From assembly GCF_001294575.1 (NCBI RefSeq), contig NZ_CP012676.1:744001-808000 (forward strand): 64,000 nucleotides of DNA, read 5' to 3'. The translations under genes and the position numbers were made by a program. This DNA comes from Pseudomonas versuta (GTDB lineage: Bacteria; Pseudomonadota; Gammaproteobacteria; Pseudomonadales; Pseudomonadaceae). Shown here one piece after another: positions 24,582 to 34,400 of the stretch. A model generated the notes under the pieces. That model saw only the letters and a list, made by a program, of their open reading frames with translations, was not told where the DNA came from and did not search any database. The first letter of the stretch is position 1, and each line of letters begins with the position of its first letter.

Positions 24582-26918
24582 TCAGGCGTTCAACGGTACC
24601 CAGAGGTCGAGCAGGGCTTCGAGCTCTTCGCGGCGGAAGGGCTTGGCCAGGTAGTCGTTCATCCCCGCCGTGCGGCAGCGCTCGCGCTCTTCGGGCATGG
24701 CATTGGCGGTCAAGGCAACGATTGGCAACTGCGGCCAGCGGCCACTTTGACGAATCTGCCGGGTGGCTTCGTAGCCATCCATGACGGGCATGTTGCAGTC
24801 CATCAACACCAGATCAAAGTTGCTGCGCTCCAGCTGGCTCAGGGCTTCGCCGCCATGGGCCGCAATCACTACGTCGCAGCCAAGCTTGCCGAGCATCCCC
24901 TTGGCAACCAGCTGGTTCACCGGATTGTCTTCAACCAGCAACACCTGTGCGCGATGCGGGACGAACGAGCGTCTGGAATGATTGTTTGGATGAGAGTCGT
25001 CTTCTTTTTGCAGCAGCTGCTGCAAGGTTTGATACAGCGCGTGGCGCGATAGAGGCCGGGCTTTTTGTTGCAGGGGGGCCAGTGCATTGACCTGATCGCC
25101 CGGCATGAAATTGCCATAGGCGGTGACCAACAAGATCGGGGTACTGATGGTGGGTCGCAGGCCAAACAGGCATTCGGGGCAATCTGTAATCAGCAGGTCC
25201 GGTTTGACACCCGCCAGTGATTCATCAAGGGAATAACGCCGGTACTCCAGCCCCCAAAAAGGCAAAAAGCTGCTCAACAACTCAGCCAGGCCGCTACCCG
25301 ATGGGCTCACGGCAATGATCCGGCCCGACAACGGTTTTGGCTTGATAGCAGGCGTGTGGCAAGGCAAAGGCAACTCGGCGCAAAACTGGCTGCCGAAACC
25401 TATTTCTGAACTGATCGTCAGGCGACCGTTCATGGCTTCGCAAAGGCTGCGGGTCAGCGCCAGGCCCAGGCCTGTGCCGCCAAACTGCCGGGTAATCCCG
25501 GCCCCGGCCTGGGTGAAGGGCTTGAATATGCGTGCCTGAGCTTCCTGGGCAATGCCGATGCCGGTGTCACATACCTCGATTCTTACCTGGTCGTTGTGCG
25601 CGCTGAGACGAACATCAACGCGTCCGAACCGGGTGAACTTGAGCGCGTTGGACATAAGGTTGCTGACGATCTGGCGCACTCGCGTAGGGTCACCCAGAAC
25701 CAGTGTCGGGAAGAGCGGATCAATCAGGCAGGTCAGTTCTACACTGGGCGCTGCGTTCTGCGATAACAGGTTGGCGGTGTCTTCAATCAGCGTGCCGAGA
25801 TCAAAGGCAATATGCTCAAGCTCCAATTTGCCGGCGTCGAATTTTGACAGGTCAAGAATGTCGTTCAGCAGTTCGACCAGGACCTTGCCCGAGTCGTGGG
25901 CGATGGACAGTTGCTGGAGTTGCTCGGCGTTGAGCGGGCTGTCCAGGCACAGCTCCAGCATGCCCAGCAGGCCGTTTAGGGGCGTGCGTATTTCGTGGCT
26001 CATGTTGGCCAGAAACGCCGACCGTGCCTGGGCCATTTTCAGCGCTGTACTGCGGGCAGCTTCCAACTCCTGGTTGGATTGGCTGAGGCGTGAATTGATG
26101 GCTTCCAGTTCCTGGGTGCGCGCCTTGACCATGTCTTCGAGCTGCGACGAATACTCGGTCAGGCGGTTTTCTGCGTTGCGCCGCTGTTCGATTTCACGGG
26201 CTACGGCGTCAAACTGCTGATTGGCTGCGTTGACCAATACACCGATTTCGTCGTCTTCATGCCCGCACGGACACTCGATGCGCGATGGATTGGGGGTACC
26301 GGGCTTGCTCCTGCTGAGCTCGCCAATCACCCGTACCAACGGCTTGGTTAGCATGACGTAAAACAGCGCCAGAAGAATGAAGGTCAGCAGCAGGCTTCTG
26401 GCAAAACCACTGAGCAGTGTGAGCTCGGCACGGTGCAGGAATCGACTGCCAAACGGGTAGGTATCCACCTCCAGGTGCAATACGCCCACGCTTTGTTCGG
26501 GCAAGTGGCTGAAGTACAGCCGATCGTCGAAGGTGCGCATGGAGCCGAACAGGAAATCACTCAATGCCCGGTAACGGCCGGTATCAGGCTGGTCCTGGCC
26601 TGATGCCAGGAGGTTTTTATCGTTGTCGCTGATTTGAACGCCGGTAATGGCCGGAGCGCGCAGCAGACCCATAACCAGCTCTTGTGCGAGTTCTGAGTCC
26701 AGGTTGTAGGCAATGCGTGAAGCCGGGTTATGGCTGATATCTAAAAGGGATTCGATTTCACGATTGATGGCTGCGTTTTCGCTGGCATAATCCATACCGA
26801 TTTGCAGCAGACTGAGTATTGTCCCCAGGACAAAGCCGACCAGCACTGTCAGCCTGGCCTGTTTGAAAGACAGGCGGTGGGTGAGTTTTATGTCCATGGG
26901 TGCAGCACCTGATTCCAT
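24582..26918 (-). CDS. sagS: SagS-like hybrid sensor histidine kinase
   Basis: 778 residues. Membrane helix at about 23-43, a periplasmic sensor of about 125 residues, second helix at 172-190, HAMP-like segment, coiled coil to 295, H box SHEIRTPLNG with His308, ATP-binding blocks (NLMSNALKF, DTGIGI, GGTGLGLAL) to about 515, a degenerate receiver-like stretch (530-635), and a receiver with Asp707 (LMDCNMPVMDGYE). The gene's place beside glutathione peroxidase, msrB and alaA is that of P. aeruginosa SagS (recalled), a switch for biofilm attachment and tolerance acting through HptB and BfiSR. An alternative ATG is at 26897; both starts are plausible. Confidence 0.85.
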   Translation of the reverse strand: MESGAAPMDIKLTHRLSFKQARLTVLVGFVLGTILSLLQIGMDYASENAAINREIESLLDISHNPASRIAYNLDSELAQELVMGLLRAPAITGVQISDNDKNLLASGQDQPDTGRYRALSDFLFGSMRTFDDRLYFSHLPEQSVGVLHLEVDTYPFGSRFLHRAELTLLSGFARSLLLTFILLALFYVMLTKPLVRVIGELSRSKPGTPNPSRIECPCGHEDDEIGVLVNAANQQFDAVAREIEQRRNAENRLTEYSSQLEDMVKARTQELEAINSRLSQSNQELEAARSTALKMAQARSAFLANMSHEIRTPLNGLLGMLELCLDSPLNAEQLQQLSIAHDSGKVLVELLNDILDLSKFDAGKLELEHIAFDLGTLIEDTANLLSQNAAPSVELTCLIDPLFPTLVLGDPTRVRQIVSNLMSNALKFTRFGRVDVRLSAHNDQVRIEVCDTGIGIAQEAQARIFKPFTQAGAGITRQFGGTGLGLALTRSLCEAMNGRLTISSEIGFGSQFCAELPLPCHTPAIKPKPLSGRIIAVSPSGSGLAELLSSFLPFWGLEYRRYSLDESLAGVKPDLLITDCPECLFGLRPTISTPILLVTAYGNFMPGDQVNALAPLQQKARPLSRHALYQTLQQLLQKEDDSHPNNHSRRSFVPHRAQVLLVEDNPVNQLVAKGMLGKLGCDVVIAAHGGEALSQLERSNFDLVLMDCNMPVMDGYEATRQIRQSGRWPQLPIVALTANAMPEERERCRTAGMNDYLAKPFRREELEALLDLWVPLNA

Positions 26919-27072
26919 TTCCCTTCGGCGGGCTAGAGTAGTCGATTAGCCGCTTAACAGGCAGGCATAGCTGCAGTATTTACGGGCAGGTTGTATCAAT
27001 CACCTCATGGTCGGGCGCAAGGCGCTCTCCATATCAATGCGCTATCACTGTGTATCAGTCAGAGGAGATGTT

Positions 27073-27966
27073 GTGGATTCTAAACTGTATGCCTTTCTGG
27101 AGCGGGCCGAAGCGGTCCTGGCGCGTCTCGAACCCTTGCTGCCTGCGCAGCGCGAGCCGATTGACTGGGACGATTGCCTGGCCGCGCGCTGGCAGCGCGA
27201 AGGTCGCTCGGGTTATCTGATGCCGCTGCAAGTCAGCCTTGATATGCGTCTTACGGATCTGATCGGGGTTGATACCCAGCGCGATCAGTTGGGCCGCAAT
27301 ACTAAACAATTTCTCAACGGTTTGCCGGCCAACCATGCCTTGCTCTGGGGGTCGCGCGGAACGGGCAAGTCTTCGATCATCCGTGCCTTGCTTGCCGAGT
27401 ACGCGCCGGCCGGGTTGCGCTTGATTGAAATTGAACGCGATCACCTGGCCGATTTGCCGCGTGTGGTCGAGCAGATCCAAGGGTTGAAACAGCGTTTTAT
27501 ATTGTTTTGCGATGATCTGTCGTTCGACGCCGGTGAAGGCGACTTCCGGGTACTTAAAAGTGTGCTCGACGGCTCGCTGGAACAAGCTCCGGATAACGTC
27601 CTGCTTTACGCGACCTCGAACCGCCGGCACCTGGTTTCCGAAAAAGAAAGCGACAACGAGAACTGGAAGAACGTCGATGGCGAGCTTCACCCCAGCGAGG
27701 CGGTGGAGGACAAGATTGCATTGTCGGATCGTTTCGGCCTCTGGTTGTCGTTCTACCCCTTTACCCAGGAGCACTTCTTGAATGTGGTCGAACACTGGAT
27801 CGAGGTACTGGCAGGTAAAGCCGGTTTGAAGTGCCAGCGTGACGAAGCGCTGGACATTCTGGCCGTGCGCTGGGCGACCGGACGTGGCAACCGTAATGGT
27901 CGCTGCGCTTATCAGTTTGCACGCTACTGGGTTGGATTGAAGTTACTGGAGCAGAACAATGATTGA
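27073..27966 (+). CDS. DUF815 P-loop ATPase
   Basis: 297 residues from a GTG at 27073 with AGAGGAG at 27060-27066, preferred over an upstream ATG at 27007 that lacks a site. AAA-like features: Walker A WGSRGTGKSS near residue 95, Walker B FILFCDDLSF near 140, the Asn/Arg sensor region YATSNRRHL, and a C-terminal helical lid (AVRWATGRGNRNGRCAYQFARYW). DUF815 ATPases are widespread, and their role is unknown. The stop overlaps the start of msrC (8 bases shared), so the two are translationally coupled. Confidence 0.9.
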   Translation: MDSKLYAFLERAEAVLARLEPLLPAQREPIDWDDCLAARWQREGRSGYLMPLQVSLDMRLTDLIGVDTQRDQLGRNTKQFLNGLPANHALLWGSRGTGKSSIIRALLAEYAPAGLRLIEIERDHLADLPRVVEQIQGLKQRFILFCDDLSFDAGEGDFRVLKSVLDGSLEQAPDNVLLYATSNRRHLVSEKESDNENWKNVDGELHPSEAVEDKIALSDRFGLWLSFYPFTQEHFLNVVEHWIEVLAGKAGLKCQRDEALDILAVRWATGRGNRNGRCAYQFARYWVGLKLLEQNND

Positions 27967-28441
27967 TTTGAATGCCACTGGCGCAGGCCTGGAGGGCTAC
28001 GGCTTGCTACAGGCGCAGCTGGAATCCTTACTGGCGGATGAGCGTGATTTTATTGCCAACGCCGCACAGTTTTCGGCCTTTTTGTACCACCAGCTGGACG
28101 ATTTGAATTGGGCCGGTTTTTACCTGAACCGCAATGAAGAGTTGGTGTTGGGGCCATTTCAGGGCCAGATCGCGTGCGTCCGTATTCCATTCGGGCGTGG
28201 CGTTTGCGGGGCTGCTGCCGCCAGCCGACAAACCCAGCGGGTTGAGGATGTACACGCATTCGCAGGGCATATTGCCTGTGACAGTGCTTCCAACAGCGAA
28301 CTGGTGGTGCCTTTGATCAAGGACGGTCGCCTGATCGGCGTGCTGGACCTGGACAGCCCGAGCATCGGCAGGTTTTCCGAGCAGGACCAGCAAGGCGTTG
28401 AAGCACTGGCAGCGATCTTCTTGCGTTTGAGTGATTGCTGA
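27959..28441 (+). CDS. msrC: Free methionine-(R)-sulfoxide reductase (GAF domain)
   Basis: 160 residues, one GAF domain. It reduces free, not protein-bound, methionine R-sulfoxide. The family Cys residues are present in GRGVCGAAAA and GHIACDSASNSELVVPL; the end LGVLDLDSPSIGRFSEQDQQG-like segment is also typical. Its ATG overlaps the end of the DUF815 ATPase gene. It is the second methionine-sulfoxide reductase in this 5-kb stretch, along with msrB. Confidence 0.93.
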   Translation: MIDLNATGAGLEGYGLLQAQLESLLADERDFIANAAQFSAFLYHQLDDLNWAGFYLNRNEELVLGPFQGQIACVRIPFGRGVCGAAAASRQTQRVEDVHAFAGHIACDSASNSELVVPLIKDGRLIGVLDLDSPSIGRFSEQDQQGVEALAAIFLRLSDC

Positions 28442-28444
28442 TCG

Positions 28445-31400
28445 TTAGCCTGTCAGCCCGGCCTTGAGCAGCAAGGCATCGACATCCACCAGATCGATCT
28501 GTTGAGGCTCAAGGAATTGCCGGGCGTAATGCATGAAGACCTGTTCGCGCATAAACAGCTCGAACAGTTGAGGGTCAATATGGGCATCGCGGCACATGCC
28601 CGCCATGATGTTTAACGCCTCTCTCAAGGTTTTGCCCCGTTTGTACGGGCGGTCCGAGGCGGTCAATGCCTCGAAGATATCGGCAATTGCCATCATTCGG
28701 GCCGCCAGGCTCATGTCCTCGCGCTTCAGGCGTTTTGGATAACCGCTGCCATCCATTTTTTCATGATGACCACCCGCCAATTCGGTGATGTCGCCCAAAT
28801 AGCTCGGGAAAGGCAGGCGCTCGAGCATCAGGATGGTTTGCACGATGTGATTGTTGATGATGTAGCGTTCCTCGGCAGTCAGTGTGCCGCGGGTGATACT
28901 CAGATTGTATAACTCGCCCCGATTGAACTTGGAGCGCGGTATATCAAGTTTGAAACCCCAGTGGTTTTCAGTTGTGATGACTTCGGATTCATCGCGCACG
29001 AATAAATGTTCGGGCTTGTCCGAGAGCAACAACTCCGTGACCGGAAGAGGGTGTTCTTCGCGCAAGGCCTGGCGTTTATTTTCTTCCCAGGACACGCCCA
29101 GCCGATCGTCCAGGGTACGGAGCCAGGTGCGTTGTGCAATGCGGGTCAAACGCTGCAAATCTTCCTGGGCCATGCTCTCGCCGCCCACATTGCAGTGGGC
29201 GACAAATGCAAAGTCATCATCGAGCTCCTGCAAGCAGGTGTCGCGCAATTCAGCCAGTCGTTGCTCATTGCCGCCCAAAGCCCGAGCTTGCCAGTAGTTA
29301 ATCCAGGTATCGCGTTTCAGGACTTCAAAGCGGGTGCGGATTTCGTGAATGCGGTCATACAGGGTTTCGAGTTTAGTGGCTTTATCGACCACATATTCGG
29401 GGGTGGTGATTTTTCCGCAGTCATGTAACCAGGCGGCAATGTGCAGAGCTTCCCATTCATCATCAGTGGGGTTGTACTGCCTGAATTGCGGTTGCTGGCT
29501 CGCGGCAGCCGCTTCGGCCAGCATGAAGGTGAGTGCCGGAACCCGTTGGCAATGGTTGCCGGTGTAAGGGCTTTTAGCGTCGATAGCTCCGGCCAGCAGC
29601 TCAATAAAGGCCTTGAGCAATTGCTTTTGGCGCTCTTGCAGGCGCTGGCTTTCAATTGAGACGGCGGCAGCGCCCGAAACGGCCTGGATAAACGCAATGC
29701 GGTCGGATCGCAAATTATCGTTATCAGTACTCTTGCCGCTGTTATTCAACACCAGCGCCAGGACGCCAACGGTCTCGCCGTGTCGGTTATGCAGGCGGAT
29801 GCCAATGAGGTGGATGCTGGTGCTTTCCAGCGCGTTCATCACGAACTGCAAATCGCCAGCCTGATCGAAGTCGAGAGTACGCACGACACTGTCATGTCCT
29901 CCTTCTATCAAAGTGTGCAGCCACTCAGGCCTTTGCGGGTTAACAGGGCTCTGGGTGGGCAGTTCCTGAGGCTGTTCATTGATAATCACCCCTTTCAATT
30001 CCAGGTGCGTGCCTTCGCTCTCTGTCAGGTAGATCAGCCCCGCCTGTGCCTGGCCAATTTTGGTGGTTTCAGCCAGAACCGACTGTAATAGTGGTTCAAA
30101 CCGGGTATGGGCCGAGAGGCTTGCGGTGATTTCGAAAAAACTCGCGAGGGTTTGTTTCATTCGCCTCATGGAAATAGCCAGCTGGTCAATTTCAAGCACC
30201 GGCGATTGCTGATTGACCGGGTAGTTGAAGTCGAAGCGGCGAATGGCATCGGCTTCTTCCACCAAGGCCGTCAAGGGCTTGACCAGTATTCGGGAAGTCA
30301 GCCAGCCCACAGGCAGGCATAACAAAAGTATGGCAAGTGCCATCAGGGCACCTTCCCAGCGAAGCTCGTAGGCATCAGCCAGTAACTCATCCTCAGGCAC
30401 CATCAAGGCCAATTGAAGACCGTTGGCGCCCCCGTCATTGATATCTGTTCGCGAAACGATCCAGTTGTGCTTGCCGTCGTTCAGACTCTGACCAACGTGA
30501 CTACCTTGGTCGAGCAACAGTTTCAGGGCCGGACTCAGCTCTGTAACGAGGGGCAACTCCCTTGAGTTATTGCCGTCCCCTGGTTTGCCAAGGTGTGGGT
30601 ACGCCACCGCTCGGCCATCGGCATCGAACAAGACAATTTGCGTATTGGGGGTGACCAGGTGTTCAGCCAGAGTGCTGGACAGTTGCGAAAGGGTCAGGTC
30701 GGCACCTATGACGGATTTAGCCGAGCTGCGTCTGGAGAGCGTAGTACCCGCTTCTTGTGTGGAGAAAAACAGGTAAGGGCTGGTGGTGGTCTGGTCGATA
30801 TTGCCACGCGCCGGGATAAACCAGCTGCGTTCCCGAGGATCATAGGTTTCATTGGGTACAACGCGCTCTTGTAGCAAGGTTAGGGAGTCATCAAAGAAAA
30901 GTTTTTTTGACTCGATTTCGTTGGAGTTGGCAGATCTCTGAATGGACCAAACGGCATAAGACGCTTGATCGGGAGCCTTCATCCGGATTTTGATGGCCTG
31001 ATTGTTCAGGGGGCGTACCTGGAAAAAATTACCCTGATTATCACCCTTGAACAGTGCCGATAACTCGGGATGATCCTTCAGCGCTTGCACGAACGGTTGC
31101 AGCAGTCCCATTTGATTTCCTGACGCGGCCGTAGTGGCATTGGGGGTGAGTGCCAGCAGGTTCAATGTTTGTCGAATGGGTTGGTAAGTGTTCAGCAGGT
31201 CCAGTTGTACATCCTGTTCGATCCGGCTAAAGAGTTTCTGGCTGCTGTCGAGAATGATCCGGGTAGTTTGCAGATAGTTAAACACTCCAAGAGCAACAGC
31301 CATCAGCACCAGTAAAAGTGTAAATACCGCACTGATATGAAAGTGCAGCGGATACTGACGTTTTTTGGCTGAGGCAGTTGGAAACATGGCTGGGTCACCG

Positions 31401-31471
31401 CGGGCGAGAATGCCTGAAAGCATAGTGAATCCGGGCTGGATTGCATTTTTATCAGGACCATTGAAGTTCAC
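28445..31471 (-). CDS. Membrane HD-GYP protein with Cache-like sensor, HAMP and GAF
   Basis: 1008 residues. Membrane helix at 46-66, large periplasmic Cache-like domain (about 70-370), second helix at 374-394, HAMP to about 445, GAF-like domain (450-610), then an HD-GYP domain split by an insertion: GNHCQRV (His640), HDCGK (683-687), long insert about 700-865, NNHIVQT (His875), HHEKMDGSGYP (902-912) and IADIFEALTASDRPY. The metal and GYP residues are all kept, so c-di-GMP hydrolysis is likely. The start is uncertain: GTG at 31471, or ATG at 31423 or 31387. It begins 3 bases after the RocS2-like stop. Confidence 0.9.
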   Translation of the reverse strand: MNFNGPDKNAIQPGFTMLSGILARGDPAMFPTASAKKRQYPLHFHISAVFTLLLVLMAVALGVFNYLQTTRIILDSSQKLFSRIEQDVQLDLLNTYQPIRQTLNLLALTPNATTAASGNQMGLLQPFVQALKDHPELSALFKGDNQGNFFQVRPLNNQAIKIRMKAPDQASYAVWSIQRSANSNEIESKKLFFDDSLTLLQERVVPNETYDPRERSWFIPARGNIDQTTTSPYLFFSTQEAGTTLSRRSSAKSVIGADLTLSQLSSTLAEHLVTPNTQIVLFDADGRAVAYPHLGKPGDGNNSRELPLVTELSPALKLLLDQGSHVGQSLNDGKHNWIVSRTDINDGGANGLQLALMVPEDELLADAYELRWEGALMALAILLLCLPVGWLTSRILVKPLTALVEEADAIRRFDFNYPVNQQSPVLEIDQLAISMRRMKQTLASFFEITASLSAHTRFEPLLQSVLAETTKIGQAQAGLIYLTESEGTHLELKGVIINEQPQELPTQSPVNPQRPEWLHTLIEGGHDSVVRTLDFDQAGDLQFVMNALESTSIHLIGIRLHNRHGETVGVLALVLNNSGKSTDNDNLRSDRIAFIQAVSGAAAVSIESQRLQERQKQLLKAFIELLAGAIDAKSPYTGNHCQRVPALTFMLAEAAAASQQPQFRQYNPTDDEWEALHIAAWLHDCGKITTPEYVVDKATKLETLYDRIHEIRTRFEVLKRDTWINYWQARALGGNEQRLAELRDTCLQELDDDFAFVAHCNVGGESMAQEDLQRLTRIAQRTWLRTLDDRLGVSWEENKRQALREEHPLPVTELLLSDKPEHLFVRDESEVITTENHWGFKLDIPRSKFNRGELYNLSITRGTLTAEERYIINNHIVQTILMLERLPFPSYLGDITELAGGHHEKMDGSGYPKRLKREDMSLAARMMAIADIFEALTASDRPYKRGKTLREALNIMAGMCRDAHIDPQLFELFMREQVFMHYARQFLEPQQIDLVDVDALLLKAGLTG

Positions 31472-31474
31472 TCC

Positions 31475-34400
31475 TCAGGCATCCTTGTTGCGCTTGGCCA
31501 GTTCATTGCTCAACGCCTGTTCCAGAGACTCCATGGCGTATTGCACGGCATTGCGGCAGGGCTCTAGCGTCGAGCGGGTTGCCTGCTCCAGTGCCTCACA
31601 GTGCTTGATCAGTTCGCTGGCTCCCACAATTCGCGCTGCACCTTTGATCCGGTGTGCGATCTGGACAAAAGATTGCAGGCCATCGTCCATGTGCAGTTCA
31701 AGCAATGTCTTGAGATCCTCCCGGTTGCTGCGTTGCAGCTCTTCAAGCAGCTTTCTGACGCGTGAGTTGTCTCGACCTGACAGTGAGTAAAAGCTATCAA
31801 TGTCGAGCGCTTGGGCTGGTGTGGCCTTGGGCACAATCGCGCTCAGGCGTTGACTCAGCACGCTCAGGTTGATGGGTTTGAACACGCAGTCATCCATTCC
31901 GGCCTGCTTGCAGCGCAGACGCTCCTCAGGCTGAGCATTGGCCGTGAACCCCAGTATCGTGCAAGGCGCACGCTGGGCTGCCTGCTCATACTGACGAATT
32001 GCCCGGGTCAATTCATATCCGTTCATGACGGGCATGTTGCAGTCAGCGATGACCAGATCGAATGATCCTTTTATCCAGGCTTTTAATCCGTTTGCCCCAT
32101 TGTTCTCACTGCTAAACCGATGGCCTAAAAATCCCAGCTGCTGGCACATCAACAGACGATTGGCCGGGTGGTCGTCCACCACCAGTACATTCAACTGATA
32201 AGTTGAAGGGCTGATTTGCGGTTCCGGCACAACGCCAGCCAGACACGGCTCCAGGGCGGGTAGCTTGAGCGATATTTGAATCTGAGTGCCTGCATCGGGC
32301 TGGCTACTGAGGTTGAGTGTACCGCCCATCATTTCGCAGAGGCTGCGACAGATCACCAGACCGAGGCCTGTACCGTTGAGCGCCTGTTTGCCGTTGTTTT
32401 CCACTTGAGAGAACGGCTGGAACAGGCGCTGCTGGTCGCGTTGGCTGATACCGATACCGGTGTCCTTTACGCTCAACTGCAGTTCAATCTGGTGCGGGGT
32501 ATCGCTTGCCAGCAAGTGGAGTTCGAGAGTCACCTGCCCGCGCTCGGTGAACTTGATGGCGTTGCTGATCAGATTGGTCATGATTTGCTTGAAACGCAGC
32601 GGATCGATCATTACATCCGGCGCCCTGCCTTCAGGTTTGAACGTCAGTGAGAGGTTCAGGGATTTCTGCCTCGCCAGACCATCGAACACCCGGATTACCG
32701 AGTTGGCCAGGTCGCGCAGATTGACCCGCTCCGGGGTCAGGCTCATCCGCCCGGACTCGATGCGGGCGATATCGAGAATGTCGCCGATCAAATTCAGCAG
32801 GTCTTTGGCCGAGGTGTAGGCAACCTCGATCGAGGGCCGATCAAGATGCCCCTGGTCGGCGCGCTTCAAGGTCAGCTCAAGCATGCCGATGACGGCATTC
32901 ATCGGCGTTCGGATCTCATGGCTCATGGTTGCCAGGAATGTACTTTTCGCCCGGTTGGCATCATCGGCCTGCTCTTTGGCGCTACGCAGTTCATCCAGAA
33001 GCTGAAGGCGTTCGCTGATATCGATCCAGCCCCCGATGATGCCTTGTACTTCGCCCAAGGAATTGCGGTAGGGAAGAATCCAGTGATAGAGGGTGAGCGT
33101 TTTGTCGCCAATATGCAGCGTGCGGTCGACGATATGCGGTGCTCCCTCTCGCATGACTCGCAGGCAGTCCGCCTGATAATCCTGGGCTTCGTACTGGTTG
33201 CTTATAAGGCCGGCGGTTTGCATCAGCGTTTTACCGATGACCACTTCGCGTTTGGTTGATAAGGCCTCCAGGTAGCTGTCATTGCATGTTTGCAGCACGC
33301 CGTCCCGATCTCGTACATAAATTGGATGCGGGGTGCCATTGACCAGAACCTGCAGGAACTCGAACTGATCATTGAGTTCGCGCTCGGCTATTTTTCGTTG
33401 CCGGATTTGCCGCCGCATGCAGGCGTTCCAGATTAATGACAGCAGCAGTAAAACGCTGCTGCCGATGATGATCTGGTAAATCAGGTGGCGGTAATTGCGC
33501 CAGTAACTGTCTGACGCCGGAACATGTCCTCCCCAGCGACTGTTAATAGTGCCCAGTTCTTCAGGTGCAATACTGAGCAAAGCCTTGTTGAGGATGGCGT
33601 TCAATTCTGTTGCATTGCGAGCAGTGGCTAGGGAAAACGTTGAGGGCCGGGTTCCCAGTGAGGCGCTGATTTGCAAGCGGTTGCGGAACATTTTCGAAGC
33701 AAGCAGATAGTTGGCGATGACCAGCGAATTGACCGCGCCTTGTACTTTGCCCTCGGCCAGGAGCTCCGTAGCTTTATAAATGTCGTCGGTTTCGACCAGG
33801 TCTATATACGGATGCTCTGTGCGCAAGTAGTCGATCAGGGAGTGCCCTTGGGTCAGCGCTAGTCTTTTGCCAGCCAGTTGATCAAGGCTGGCGTTTTTAT
33901 CCGAGCCTTTTGCGGTGAGCAAAACAAATGAATTCTCAAGATAAGGTCGACTGAAACTTAGCGTGTTATCGCGGTAAGTAGACGGACTGATGGCTGAGAT
34001 AATGTCGGTTTCGTTGTTATTGATCATCTGGATCATGGTTCCGATGCTGCGCGCACGCTGTATCTTGAAACGCAGCCCGGTACGCAGGGCAATGACCTCC
34101 AGCAAGTCAGCAGTGATACCTCTGAAATGCCCGTCAGTGTCAAAAAAAGTCAGCGGTGCCAGCGTTTCATTGACCACCACGTTGACAACCGGGTGCTGGC
34201 TCAGCCAGTGCTCTTCGCGCTCAGTCAGATGGAGATTTTGGCCGCTCAGTAAAATATCGCTTCCGGCACTCCAGCGCCTGGTAATGCTGTCCCGCTCACT
34301 GGCGGGCACAGCGCGCAGGGTCGCATTGATAATATCGAGCAACTGCGGGTTATCGCGGCGTACGGCAAAGCTGAAGCCATGGGCTTGCTGCTTGCCGAAG

